Below are positions 18,300 through 27,311 of a stretch of 64,000 nt of DNA, in pieces. Made by a program: the position numbers and the translations under genes. Location of the stretch: positions 1,564,365 through 1,628,364 of the forward strand of contig JAGTTQ010000001.1 of assembly GCA_018223415.1 (NCBI GenBank), in the 5' to 3' direction. The notes below the pieces were generated by a model that saw only the letters and a list, made by a program, of their open reading frames with translations, made no database searches and was not told the DNA's origin. This DNA comes from Eubacteriaceae bacterium Marseille-Q4139. Its GTDB lineage: Bacteria > Bacillota > Clostridia > Lachnospirales > Lachnospiraceae. Numbering within the stretch: position 1 is the first letter of the stretch; each line of letters opens with the position of its first letter.

Positions 18300-18610
18300 A
18301 ATGTCACACCCTCTCTCCGTACATTGCTGTAAAATGGAAGTACATTTTCCCACTTCCGGAAGGTTTCATAATCAATATCAATGACAGAAAACACTCGATT
18401 GTACTTCAAGTTCATATCTACAATAAAATCCAAAAGATGATCTTCCAGATTCTCATCTATTGTTCCATGAATCAGCAACGCAATATCCACATCAGATTCC
18501 TCCGTGCTGGTTCCACGGGCCACAGAGCCATATAAAATAATTTGCTCCAGCTTTTCTCCCATCATCGGCACAACACCATCTACAAATTCCTTTAAGGCAG
18601 TCTGTTCCAT
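18284..18610 (-). CDS. MNT-type nucleotidyltransferase (HEPN partner)
   Basis: 108 residues with the nucleotidyltransferase signature GSVARGTSTEESDVD, giving the GSxARG loop and the first metal aspartates. MNT antitoxins neutralise HEPN toxins, commonly by AMPylation, in type VII-like toxin-antitoxin systems. The ATG at 18610 has GGAGGTG upstream. The overlap with the HEPN gene implies translational coupling. Confidence 0.85.
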   Translation of the reverse strand: MEQTALKEFVDGVVPMMGEKLEQIILYGSVARGTSTEESDVDIALLIHGTIDENLEDHLLDFIVDMNLKYNRVFSVIDIDYETFRKWENVLPFYSNVRREGVTLWKAA

Positions 18611-18744
18611 TCCGGCACCTCCTTCACGGTGATTCCTGTCTCTTTTAATTATTATACACGATATCCCGGACATTTTCATCATATGCGATAATTTTTTTCA
18701 GACATTTTCTTTTTTGATTGTTTTCTCCATATACTAGAGTTACT

Positions 18745-18781
18745 TTAAGAAAAAAAGAAGTGGCTGTTTTAAAGCCACTCC
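18745..18781 (-). terminator. intrinsic terminator after the DUF5688 gene
   Basis: On the minus strand GAGTGGCT and AGCCACTT pair around TTTAAAAC and are followed by CTTTTTTTCTT, just past the DUF5688 stop. Confidence 0.75.
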
Positions 18782-18789
18782 TCATTACA

Positions 18790-19512
18790 TCAGAATATCA
18801 TCTCTCCATCTGCATTCATGCCTTCAATCCTCTCGCTGGCTCTCCGATAGATATATGCAGAATCTGCCAATACATCTTTTTGCTGCATAATTGTTCGATT
18901 GATAGATCTCACCAGTTCCGCAGCCCTTCTTAGCTGGATTTCCTCTTCCCATTTCAAGAGAATTACCTCATGAACACTAGAAGGAAGGACTAACAGATCA
19001 CCGCCAATCCGCTCTGCGGCAAGCTTCAAAATACCTGGATACAGTACCGCAGCAGCGCCATGAACACCCGACCGATTAGTTAAAACATACATTATGTAGC
19101 CTCTATGATGCATCATGCTATCAGCAAGAATCTCTTTTTTCAATTCTTCATTACCGCTTGCTACTGCCATCTTCCCGATCATTTCTCTTAAAACTAATTC
19201 CAGTGGCCGCAGAACTGCCGGCCGGCATCGCGGCGTATTTTGATCAGCCAGTTTCCAGAACTCCTCCTCCTTTATTTTCATCCACCGCAGCCAATCTTTA
19301 GTAAGCCTCATTTCTACCTGTTCTTTCTGAGGAGAATCATCTGATAAGTCCAAAGCCAATACAGCAGTCAGGTTCCCCCAGACAGACTTTTTTACACTTT
19401 TCTCCAACAAATCCTGATTTCCCCCAATTCCTTCTATGTGATAGACAATTCTGCTTTTATCAACCTTACCTTCTTCCAGCATCCTATATATTTTTTCTGA
19501 TAAATTTTTCAT
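18790..19512 (-). CDS. DUF5688-like protein
   Basis: 240 residues with no signal or membrane segments; resembles DUF5688 proteins found in integrated plasmids and ICEs of Lachnospiraceae. Features include PRCRPAVLRPLELV and a C-terminal RRASERIEGMNADGEMIF. Function unknown. AAGGAGGCAGCT precedes the ATG. It is the last gene of the recombination cluster (Rad52-like, YqaJ, DUF932), probably one transcript ending at the terminator at 18745. Confidence 0.6.
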   Translation of the reverse strand: MKNLSEKIYRMLEEGKVDKSRIVYHIEGIGGNQDLLEKSVKKSVWGNLTAVLALDLSDDSPQKEQVEMRLTKDWLRWMKIKEEEFWKLADQNTPRCRPAVLRPLELVLREMIGKMAVASGNEELKKEILADSMMHHRGYIMYVLTNRSGVHGAAAVLYPGILKLAAERIGGDLLVLPSSVHEVILLKWEEEIQLRRAAELVRSINRTIMQQKDVLADSAYIYRRASERIEGMNADGEMIF

Positions 19513-19548
19513 AGCTGCCTCCTTTGTACTTACTTAATACATTCTTTT

Positions 19549-20250
19549 TCACGCGCTTTTTCTGTCCTTCGATTTTCTTAAATCCCTCATAACGCAGGAA
19601 TAAATAGAATCTGTCATTTCTTCTAAGGAAGATATTTGATACCGGTTCAATATCCGTTCAAGGCTGACACCTGTTCTTTCCATCTCCTGTTCCAGGGCCC
19701 CCATTTGAAAACTGTCCGCCGGTACAACCGCCATCCGTCTTTTCAGCTCCCATTGATAAACGGTCTGCCCCACACCATTTGCAATACAAAGCCGGTCAAT
19801 TATGCGATCCTCATTGTATCCGATGTTCTGTACCTGAAATCGCTCCTCGCTGTACCATTTGCCTCCTTTCTGTCTAATTTTCGCTTTTTCTGCTGGAATC
19901 CAAATGAAGGGAGCTGTGTAAAGCTCCCTTCCAATTCCCCAATTAAAACAGGCACGTTTAAAGCTGTCTGATGCCTGCCCTTTCTCCTTTTCGGCATAGC
20001 TCATAGTTCCTACATCCTGCTTTGCTACCCATTGCTGTTTTTCCGGATCCCAAATTTCTACGGTACAATACAGGTTTCCATCTAAAATCTGATGGCTCCT
20101 TTTCCAGCCAAAAGGGGTAAGTACCTCATCCAGGATTTTCTGGTCTACTCTTGCATCCTTAAACAGCAGGATGCTCATGCCTTTTTCATTAACTGCTCCA
20201 GCACGGCACTCAATCTCCTCCGTGCGCAGAAGTCTTATTTTGAAATTCAA
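19549..20250 (-). CDS. Rad52/22-like single-strand annealing protein
   Basis: 233 residues. The block VGTMSYAEKEKGQASDSFKR followed by ACFNWGIGRELYTAPFIWIP is typical of the Rad52/Rad22 annealing superfamily used by phages and mobile elements. It would pair homologous single strands made by the neighbouring YqaJ exonuclease. The start is TTG, with GGGAGG well placed; no nearby ATG fits. Confidence 0.8.
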   Translation of the reverse strand: MNFKIRLLRTEEIECRAGAVNEKGMSILLFKDARVDQKILDEVLTPFGWKRSHQILDGNLYCTVEIWDPEKQQWVAKQDVGTMSYAEKEKGQASDSFKRACFNWGIGRELYTAPFIWIPAEKAKIRQKGGKWYSEERFQVQNIGYNEDRIIDRLCIANGVGQTVYQWELKRRMAVVPADSFQMGALEQEMERTGVSLERILNRYQISSLEEMTDSIYSCVMRDLRKSKDRKSA

Positions 20251-20291
20251 CTGTATTCCCTCCCATCTTATCAGTCTATAATAAGCCTCTC

Positions 20292-21218
20292 CTATGCCGC
20301 GCGAACTCTAAATTGTCTGTAATGAGACTCTTTCGTAAATTTCTGGTATAGCCCCGGCAGTACCTCCTGGATTCGTTTTGTATCCAACATAGTCTTCTCC
20401 ACATTTTTCCAGGTTACTTGGTACCGTTCGCTGACTGCTTTCTCATTATCTTTCAGGTATAATTTTATTTCCTGCTCAATCTGCATCTGCTCCTGCTTGA
20501 GCACATCAATCTGCCGGATCAAATCCTCTCTCCGATCAAGCTTTCCATCAAAGCCCACCAGCCGGATTTCGCTTCCTCTATTTGCTGTGTGATAATAGTT
20601 TGTTAAAACCTCATCGCAGGCTTTAGAGCCATCTGGTTCCGGTATGATTCTAGGGAGCACATACTGCGTCCAGAATGCCTGCTCCACAGCGATCAGTTTT
20701 TGTATGATTTCCTCGTCCCATGTGATTTTGCGATATTGGAAATCTTTTCCCAAAATTACTACCGCAAGATACCATGTCCGTTTGCCGGTTACTGCCATAT
20801 AATGAAGGCACTGGATAAGGTAATGGGATGGAATCTGCCCATCCTCCCATTTATCTGCATTATATACACTGGCAGTCTTGCATTCCAACCCGGCATCCTG
20901 TCCCACAATCAGACGATCTACATTAGCCAGCATAAACGGAAATTCATCATTTCGATACAACTGGCCCGACCGACGTACTTTTAAGCCGGTCGTTTCTGTA
21001 AAACGTCTTGCCACATACTCTTCCAGATCTCTTCCCTGCCGCATGGCTTCGCAATCCAAGTCTTCGTCCTCTTCCGTCGTCTTTTCCTGATAAACTTTCA
21101 TTGGACTGCTGTAAGGATTTAAACCGCAGATCGCCCCAGCATCAGATCCACCTATGCCTGTTTTCCGAAGCTTAAGCCATTCTTCTCTGGACATTCCCTT
21201 TGTTGATATCCGAATCAT
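20292..21218 (-). CDS. YqaJ/lambda-Exo-like recombinase nuclease
   Basis: 308 residues with the PD-(D/E)XK exonuclease pattern: TGIGGSDAGAICGLNPY at the N-terminus, and GLECKTASVYNADKW as the catalytic E-x-K. It probably degrades double-stranded ends to yield single strands for the Rad52-like protein. A C-terminal helical segment (EQMQIEQEIKLYLKDN) resembles those in YqaJ phage proteins. Together these form a minimal Exo/SSAP recombination module. Confidence 0.85.
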   Translation of the reverse strand: MIRISTKGMSREEWLKLRKTGIGGSDAGAICGLNPYSSPMKVYQEKTTEEDEDLDCEAMRQGRDLEEYVARRFTETTGLKVRRSGQLYRNDEFPFMLANVDRLIVGQDAGLECKTASVYNADKWEDGQIPSHYLIQCLHYMAVTGKRTWYLAVVILGKDFQYRKITWDEEIIQKLIAVEQAFWTQYVLPRIIPEPDGSKACDEVLTNYYHTANRGSEIRLVGFDGKLDRREDLIRQIDVLKQEQMQIEQEIKLYLKDNEKAVSERYQVTWKNVEKTMLDTKRIQEVLPGLYQKFTKESHYRQFRVRAA

Positions 21219-21365
21219 TCTGCATTTCCTCCTTCATCTTGACTTTTCTCCACTTTCATCTTTTTCATAGCTTTCTTCTTTCATTCCCCGCTGCACAGCG
21301 GCATCAAATTCCCGTTGATGTAAGAGATTTCCGTCCCGTCCTATCGAGGGCGGTTCTGCCAAAAC

Positions 21366-21818
21366 TTATCGCGCCTCATTAAATTTAAATCCCATATCAC
21401 TCTCAAGATTCTCGATATCTACCGCCAGATACTTCCGGTAAATACCATCGCAATCTGAAAGCCGGCATGATATATCCGTATAGTCGCATACCCATTTCAT
21501 ATCCTCTAACGGATTAAGACGCCTCAATTCATCAATTTCTTTTTGAATTTTGCAGCGTTCTTTTTCTCCTTCTTCCGTAGTATCTGTTTCGTGTTTTCTT
21601 TCTTCCCTCTCTTTGATGGCATCTTTTATAACATCTCTTAATTCTGACTGCACCATTAGAAAGACTTTGTCGGTAATTGTATATAGGGTGATTTCTACCC
21701 CATTTCTCTTCAAATCATCAACAATCTCTCCGAGGTCGTAATTGAACCCATCTATTATAGCGAGGTCTGACCGGCTGCACTCTAAAATTTCCATAAGCAG
21801 ATACTCTCTGATTCCCAT
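21366..21818 (-). CDS. unknown acidic protein of the recombination cluster
   Basis: 150 residues, no membrane segments, with a charged central segment (REERKHETDTTEEGEKERC) likely helical. GGAGGAATAAAAG precedes the ATG. It lies between the YqaJ and DUF932 genes in the same direction. Not recognised. Confidence 0.55.
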   Translation of the reverse strand: MGIREYLLMEILECSRSDLAIIDGFNYDLGEIVDDLKRNGVEITLYTITDKVFLMVQSELRDVIKDAIKEREERKHETDTTEEGEKERCKIQKEIDELRRLNPLEDMKWVCDYTDISCRLSDCDGIYRKYLAVDIENLESDMGFKFNEAR

Positions 21819-21835
21819 CTTTTATTCCTCCTGCA

Positions 21836-21867
21836 TAATAAAAGAGACCCACATTTCTGCAGGTCTC
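21836..21867 (-). terminator. intrinsic terminator after the DUF932 gene
   Basis: On the minus strand AGACC and GGGTCT pair around TGCAGAAATGT and are followed by CTTTTATTATG, shortly after the DUF932 stop. Confidence 0.6.
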
Positions 21868-22402
21868 AACCATACTTCTTGTGCCGCAGGCATTACGCTG
21901 CCTGAACGAGCTGATAGGCCTGATCGATTAACAGGTTTCCCTCTACTGTTTTGGCAAAGAGACTCTCTCTGTAATTTGATCGCTCCTTTAAAGGCTTTGC
22001 ATGAGTGGCGAAATCCGATACTGCATTGATGAAGCGGTACCCATTCCTTCCAATCCCCTTTAAATCTGGTGCTTCAAAATAACGGGATTTTACTTCTTCC
22101 CTTAGCCGAAGAATGTTCTTTCTCTGCTGCGGCGTAGCATTCTCCGCCATAGGAAACAATGTATCCGTATATGCATATATCTGCTGGTCTGAAAGCTTTT
22201 TGTGATTTAATACATCAATCGTTTTCCCTAATTCCGTCATATAATTTTCTGCAAAGAAAAGAGTCCTCCTTGCATCCTCCAGTTTCCCTTGAATATCACC
22301 CACATGGTTTGCTGACCAGCTTCTTTTAGCCGCTGATAATGCCAGATTCAGGGTATTCTGGCATACAACTCTTATCGGTGTCATGGCTGCTTTAATAGCG
22401 CC

Positions 22403-23200
22403 GGTAAATAGCAATCTGAGAGTCCCGTTTGTAATCCAAGAGTCTCTTTTTGTAATTTAAAATCCTGTTTTGTAAGTGAGATTCCCATTTTGTAAATGAA
22501 ACTCCCGTTTTGTAAGCGAGATTCCCGGATTTTCATTCGCACATAGATATGGTATAATACATTCAGCAGTAAATTTGCGCACAACAACCAGAGATCAATC
22601 CCCTCTCGAAATTTTTGTATTCGGAGAATCCATCCCTGCTTTAGCTGGATATGATTGTTCTTTTCTGGCGGCTCTTTCGCAAATTTATTTGTTACTTTTT
22701 GAGAAGTTTGGGCTTCAGGATGATATTCTCGGCGGCAACCGGTGAACATCCAAGTTTCTTGAGCACATCTTCTCCGTAATAAAAGCTGAACGTTTCGTAT
22801 GGGTAAATAGCAATCTGAGAGTCCCGTTTGTAATCCAAGAGTCTCTTTTTGTAATTTAAAATCCTGTTTTGTAAGTGAGATTCCCATTTTGTAAATGAAA
22901 CTCCCGTTTTGTAAGCGAGATTCCCGGATTTTCATTCGCACATAGATATGGTATAATACATTCAGCAGTAAATTTGCGCACAACAACCAGAGATCAATCC
23001 CCTCTCGAAATTTTTGTATTCGGAGAATCCATCCCTGCTTTAGCTGGATATGATTGTTCTTTTCTGGCGGCTCTTTCGCAAATTTATTTGTTACTTTTTG
23101 AGAAGTTTGGGCTTCAGGATGATATTCTCGGCGGCAACCGGTGAACATCCAAGTTTCTTGAGCACATCTTCTCCGTAATAAAAGCTGAACGTTTCGTATG
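22403..23200. repeat. 399-bp exact tandem duplication in IS30
   Basis: Units 22403-22801 and 22802-23200 appear identical. Each holds the left inverted repeat, the subterminal 20-bp array and the last 110 bases or so of the transposase gene. A frame through both copies at 22381-23148 has a repeated amino acid sequence but is an artefact of the duplication. Confidence 0.85.
22409..22540. repeat. 20-bp-period array of IR-like motifs at IS30 left end
   Basis: Starting with the terminal repeat, six consecutive 20-base units follow the pattern TTGTAANNNGAGATTCCCNT (for example TTGTAAGTGAGATTCCCATT). Each resembles the IS30 terminal repeat, suggesting an array of transposase-binding sites. The same array recurs at about 22808-22939 in the second copy. 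Confidence 0.7.
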
Positions 23201-24386
23201 GGCTGCGGTTGTTCAGCTTTTTTCTTTTGTACGAATTGATATGATCCATCATCCGGTAAATATCGGACTGTGTCAGATCATCGAAACTGCTTCCCTTGGG
23301 CAGAATACGCCGTATCAGTTCGTGGTTTACTTCACAGGCCCCTTTTTGATATGGCGCACTGGGATCACAATAAAATCCGTTCGTTCGGTTACAGGGAACA
23401 GTGTCACGCCGCTCCATTTCTTTTGGATTTGAGAACTCACTCCCGTTGTCTGTCAGGATAACCGGAAACAAACGGCTGAACAGCTCTGGGCCGAGAACTT
23501 TATCCAACAGCTTTATAATCCGTATCACAGAGGCAGACGTATTCGCATCCCGCAGAAACGCCAGCATCAAGCTGGTTTCAACAAAGTGTATGGTAAGCAG
23601 ACATTTGCCTCCGGCACGGCCGATCACCGTGTCCATCTGCACAATGGCAGTTTCCGGATTATTCTCCAGAAACTTCTGGAAATCCGTATAACTACGCCCG
23701 ATGCGGCAGCCCCTGTCCACTTTGAATTCGGGCTGCTTATAACGGGGACGATATTTAACTTTACGTGGCAGATCAATGTTCCTGATGTCAAAAAGCTGGG
23801 CATCCACATAGTTATACAAGGTCTTCTCGCTGCACATCAGTTCATCAACGTGATCCAGATAGATCTGATGGAGTGACTGCCCGTTTTTGACCAGAGGACT
23901 GATGATCCGATTGATCCTGGCGATATCCCCTTCATTGGATAGAATTCCTGTCCGGGCTTCCGAGATTGCATGATGAGCCCTTTCATGTGCATCTGCCGGA
24001 TCATAAATACGCTTCAGCAGCGTGCATTTCGGAAGCTGACCGCATCCATTACAAACATAAGGCGGTTTATTTTTGACAGAACAAACGTCCTCTATAAAAT
24101 CCGGACAGTGAAGCGTGCACTCCGGGCATAAACTGCATTTGTATGCGGATGGATGCGTACAGCTCGTTCCGCACAGTTTTTTTGCTTTGCATGAAATGCG
24201 GAATTTACAAGGATTATAAGGATATCCGGGCCGTCCGCTTTTCTTGTCATGGGAATACTTTTTAATCTCCTTGGCAATCGTTGTACGGTCCTTACCCAGT
24301 TCTTTTCCGATTGCACCAAAGGAGGCATTCTCCTGAAGGCGCTGTGCAAGGATGATCCGATCTTCATAGGATAAAAACTTTGACAT
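23091..24386 (-). CDS. IS30-family transposase
   Basis: 431 residues from the ATG at 24386. N-terminal HTH (LSYEDRIILAQRLQENASFG, then GKDRTTIAKEIKKYS), a cysteine-rich middle (CGTSCTHPSAYKCSLCPEC) and the DDE core: IVQMDTVIG, LTDNGSEF and the closing KGACEVNHELIRRILPKG. Full length and apparently functional. Confidence 0.92.
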   Translation of the reverse strand: MSKFLSYEDRIILAQRLQENASFGAIGKELGKDRTTIAKEIKKYSHDKKSGRPGYPYNPCKFRISCKAKKLCGTSCTHPSAYKCSLCPECTLHCPDFIEDVCSVKNKPPYVCNGCGQLPKCTLLKRIYDPADAHERAHHAISEARTGILSNEGDIARINRIISPLVKNGQSLHQIYLDHVDELMCSEKTLYNYVDAQLFDIRNIDLPRKVKYRPRYKQPEFKVDRGCRIGRSYTDFQKFLENNPETAIVQMDTVIGRAGGKCLLTIHFVETSLMLAFLRDANTSASVIRIIKLLDKVLGPELFSRLFPVILTDNGSEFSNPKEMERRDTVPCNRTNGFYCDPSAPYQKGACEVNHELIRRILPKGSSFDDLTQSDIYRMMDHINSYKRKKLNNRSPYETFSFYYGEDVLKKLGCSPVAAENIILKPKLLKK

Positions 24387-25057
24387 GGTGGCTCCTTTCC
24401 CGCCGCCAGAAATCAAAGCATAACAGAAAAGAGACCAACGATCCAGTCCGTCTCCTTCTGTTTGTAAAAGAAAATCCATACCTTTCTTTTACATCAATAA
24501 TAATTCACTTTTTACACCCATCCGAGATAGAGGGTATGGAATCTCGGATTACAATTAAGGGCTTTAATAGCGCCTGTACCATCATGGCTGTTTATAAAAA
24601 CTAAATACGGCATGATCTCATCCCCACTTATAATATACCTCTGTGGGAGTCGGGCCAGAATCCATGTACGCCTGCCATTCTGTATGGAACCCGCTGTTTC
24701 ATATGTTACCCCTTCACCTAATAATTCATCCGTGAAGGCGAAGGCCTCTTCATTCTGCACGACTTTATAGCGTTTTGTCACCACTCCCAGGATCTGCCCG
24801 TCAGTCTCCCGGATATTCGCCTTAAAGCCTCTCACAAGCCGCCCGTCTTCTGTTATCAACTCCTTCTGGAGCACTTTCCAGTTTAATCCAGCGGCATCCA
24901 ATGCCTCCCTGGAGCTCATGGCCTCCTCAACACTGGTTCCCAGTCCATACCACGGAGCCCTCCTGGCGTAAAACATATTCTCACTATTTGCTGACATACT
25001 CTGTCCTCCTTTTCTGATGTAGGAACATAACTTCTATGCTCCATTGCTGCTTCAAGA

Positions 25058-25156
25058 TTACTTCTTCCAACGAATTTCCAGACAGCCAAGTACATATACC
25101 GCTGCCGCTCCTGCTATTCGCACAAGAAGCTTCACCATTTTTAGCCCTTTCTGCAT
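25058..25156 (-). CDS. possible 32-residue small protein
   Basis: A short frame with AAAGGAGAG upstream of its ATG; the product has a basic start and one hydrophobic stretch (LLVRIAGAAAVYVLGCLEI), like a small membrane peptide. It lies just upstream of the DUF932 gene on the same strand. Function unknown. Confidence 0.4.
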   Translation of the reverse strand: MQKGLKMVKLLVRIAGAAAVYVLGCLEIRWKK

Positions 25157-25303
25157 CTATATCACTCTCCTTTTTAATTTATAGAAGAATAATATATAAT
25201 AGAAAGCCATAAAAATACGCCGAGCTTCCCGCCTAAACCTGAAAACAATAATATAATCTATAAAAAACCATACAGAACTAATTTTGAAAGAGAGGAGATT
25301 TCT

Positions 25304-25480
25304 ATGTTTGAATACATACCAGATATTTTGACCTTTAAAGAATGCCAAAATCTATTAAAAGTTGGGAAAAATACATTGCTCAATTTAATTCATCAAGGAG
25401 AGCTCGATGCATTTAAGATTGGGAATCGGTGGAAGATTCCTAAAGAGGTGGTATTGGAGTTTATTCGGAATAAATATTGA
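25304..25480 (+). CDS. excisionase-type helix-turn-helix protein
   Basis: 58 residues matching the MerR/excisionase DNA-binding domain: PDILTFKECQNLLKVGKNT, LLNLIHQGELDAFKIG and NRWKIPKEVVLEFI. GAGAGGAGATTTCT precedes the ATG. Such proteins act as recombination directionality factors or small regulators. It stands alone, divergent from the DUF932 cluster, and is cut off from downstream partners by the IS3 element. Confidence 0.8.
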   Translation: MFEYIPDILTFKECQNLLKVGKNTLLNLIHQGELDAFKIGNRWKIPKEVVLEFIRNKY

Positions 25481-25576
25481 CACCCTATTAGACAGTACTG
25501 AACTGCTTCCCGTCAAGTAGACAATCAAAAAAATATAATTTTTTTCTGCCAGTAGGTATCACCTGCTGGCAGATTT

Positions 25577-26505
25577 TTACGCTGCCTGTAAATATTTTTC
25601 GTGTTTCTCCATTGGTGTTACTATACCAAGCTTCCTCTGCAAACGTCTGTTGTTATAGTAATTGATATATTTCTCTATCATGACCACCAGTGATTCTCTG
25701 TCCATAAATCGTTTACCATAATAACGCTCCCGTTTTAGAATTCCCCAGAATCCTTCCATTGGTCCATTATCGATACACTTTGCTACTCTGGACATGCTCT
25801 GCATCATCCCTGCTGCTTCAAGTTTTGCATGAAAGGCTCTATTGGTGTATTGAAAGCCTCTGTCACTGTGAAACATCGGATGTGCATCAGGATTATCTTT
25901 GACTGCATCATCAAAGGTATCAAACACTAATGCATTACTATTACTGTCTCCAATACGGTAGGATACGATTCTTCGGTCATACAGGTCAAGAATTGCACTT
26001 AAATATACCTTGTGCTTTTCATTTCCGATATAGTAATGAAATTCCGTTACATCGGTCAACCACTTTTCATTCGGAGCTTCTGCCGTAAATTCACGATTCA
26101 GGATATTTTCGGCTATGTACTGTGGATTTGCAGCCTGTCTTGTACAGCTATCGTTTGCATATTTAATGGTGGATTTGATACCAAGTTTCCGGCAGATGCG
26201 CAAAACACGTTTATCATTTACATCAATGTCATGGTAACGCTCCAACTCATCACGGATTCTGCGATAACCCTTATCAGGTGATTCTATGTGGATTTTTTCT
26301 ATCAGTTCCGCAATTTTTCGGTTTTCCTGTTCATTCTCTGACATTTCATGGTTCAGCCATTTGTAATAAGCCGCCCTTGAAACACCGCCAATCTTACAAA
26401 GCGCCTGTATCGGATAATCGTGTTCTTTCTGTTCTTCTTTGACAGCCTGATAGATATGCTCGTGGCGGATCAGGCTCAGCCCCGCCTCCTTTCGATTTCC
26501 TCTAA
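25577..26505 (-). CDS. IS3 transposase OrfB (expressed by -1 frameshift)
   Basis: The DDE integrase part. From the frameshift the -1 frame reads on through LSLIRHEHIYQAVKEEQ, the HTH_21 region and the rve core: EKWLTDVTEFHY, MFHSDRGFQYTN and DNGPMEGFWGILKRE. An internal ATG is at 26344, but the domain begins well upstream, so expression as an OrfAB fusion is likely. Confidence 0.88.
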
Positions 26506-27147
26506 TTTTTTTAAGAATGATAACTCCATTTCTGCACGTTGCCGTTTGGCTTTTTCCAGTTTCAACTCCGCTTGAAGCTTTTCCACCTCTGTAAGAGAAT
26601 CTTCCGATTTTCTTTTGCCGCGGTTATCCTGTAATGCAGGAACTCCGCCTGTTTCGTATTTGATAGTGTAATTTCGTGCCTGCTGATAGGACACCTTAAA
26701 GTTTTCTGATGTTTCAGCATAGTTATGGCCATGGGAAATGCAGTAGGATGCAATTTCCACTCTTTCTTCAAACGTTGTTTTTCTTCCTTTGGTCATAAGA
26801 CTACATCCTCCTGTTCTGGAAGCCTTCAGTTCCTTATGACCATTATACAGCGCAATCCATTGCCTGAGTGTACGAGTACTGGAAATTTTATATTTTTTAC
26901 AAATATCACGTAGTGAACCAAGACCAGAAAGATACTCTTGTACGGCAATCTCTTTCTCGGCAGAAGTTCTTTTGGTCCATCCTTTGTTGTAAAAGGTTTC
27001 TGAACCCATAGACTGATAATTACGAATCCATTCTTCTAAAGTAGTAGGATGAATTCCTTCGCCTGTTGATACAGATGTAATACTATGTTTAGCTTCCAAA
27101 ATAAGCTTTACCATTCGTAATTTATCTTCAGCAGAATATTTACGCAT
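26476..27147 (-). CDS. IS3 transposase OrfA
   Basis: 223 residues with two HTH units (LRMVKLILEAKHSITSVS and ERVEIASYCISHGHNYAET) and a C-terminal leucine-zipper-like helix (EVEKLQAELKLEKAKRQRAE), as in the IS150 group. It overlaps the OrfB frame. Confidence 0.9.
   Translation of the reverse strand: MRKYSAEDKLRMVKLILEAKHSITSVSTGEGIHPTTLEEWIRNYQSMGSETFYNKGWTKRTSAEKEIAVQEYLSGLGSLRDICKKYKISSTRTLRQWIALYNGHKELKASRTGGCSLMTKGRKTTFEERVEIASYCISHGHNYAETSENFKVSYQQARNYTIKYETGGVPALQDNRGKRKSEDSLTEVEKLQAELKLEKAKRQRAEMELSFLKKLEEIERRRG
26506..26512 (-). promoter_or_regulatory. slippery A-AAA-AAA frameshift site
   Basis: Seven A residues on the minus strand, in phase as A_AAA_AAA in the OrfA frame (within SFLKKLEE), followed 17 bases later by AGGAGG, which may stimulate slippage. 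A -1 slip here joins OrfA to the OrfB frame without a stop. Confidence 0.7.
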
Positions 27148-27254
27148 AAGAAATGCTCCCTCCTTGATAAACAGTTTTATTATTTCAACTGTCTACCTAG
27201 AAGGGAGCATATCATACCCAAAAGAGGGGTTAATTGCAGGGGAAAAATACAAGA

Positions 27255-27281
27255 GAGATGTCGTTTGTGATACGACATCTC
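27255..27281 (-). terminator. intrinsic terminator
   Basis: GAGATGTCGT and ACGACATCTC pair around TTTGTGAT; on the minus strand the tail TCTTGTATTTTT follows. It lies past the stop of the gene ending at 27312. Confidence 0.7.
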
Positions 27282-27311
27282 CCTTTAATGCACTACATAA
27301 TTCTCCTTTAT

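Larger units (their letters stand above)
22403..24560 (-). mobile_element. IS30-family element with duplicated left end
   Basis: Bounded by 14-base direct target repeats. Terminal inverted repeats read GCAATCTGAGAGTCCC (left) and GTAATCCGAGATTCC (right, inward). The left 399 bases are present twice in tandem (22403-22801 and 22802-23200), so the left terminal repeat occurs at the true end and again inside. Total 2158 bases; the core IS would be about 1.76 kb. Confidence 0.85.
21893..24997 (-). pseudogene. DUF932 gene interrupted by IS30
   Basis: A DUF932 (phage/plasmid-like) protein of about 310 residues. The N-terminal half starts at 24997 (YARRAPWYGLGTSVEEAM) and the C-terminal half ends at 21893 (LVQAA). 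They are separated by the IS30 element, and each side keeps the 14-base target copy GCTTTAATAGCGCC (22389-22402 and 24561-24574). Excising the element and one copy restores an uninterrupted frame (933 bases). GGAGGACAGAGT precedes the start. Confidence 0.85.
25504..27210 (-). mobile_element. IS3-family insertion sequence
   Basis: About 1.7 kb. Ends carry imperfect inverted repeats: TGCTTCCCGTCAAGTAGACA at left against TGCTCCCTTCTAGGTAGACA read inward from the right. OrfA and OrfB overlap in the usual -1 arrangement. No target duplication of 3-4 bases could be assigned with confidence. Confidence 0.8.

Noticed and set aside
22381..23148. Open frame with an internally repeated protein sequence
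   Set aside because: It reads through the 399-bp IS30 duplication opposite no recognised domain and has no ribosome site; the repeat is at DNA level.
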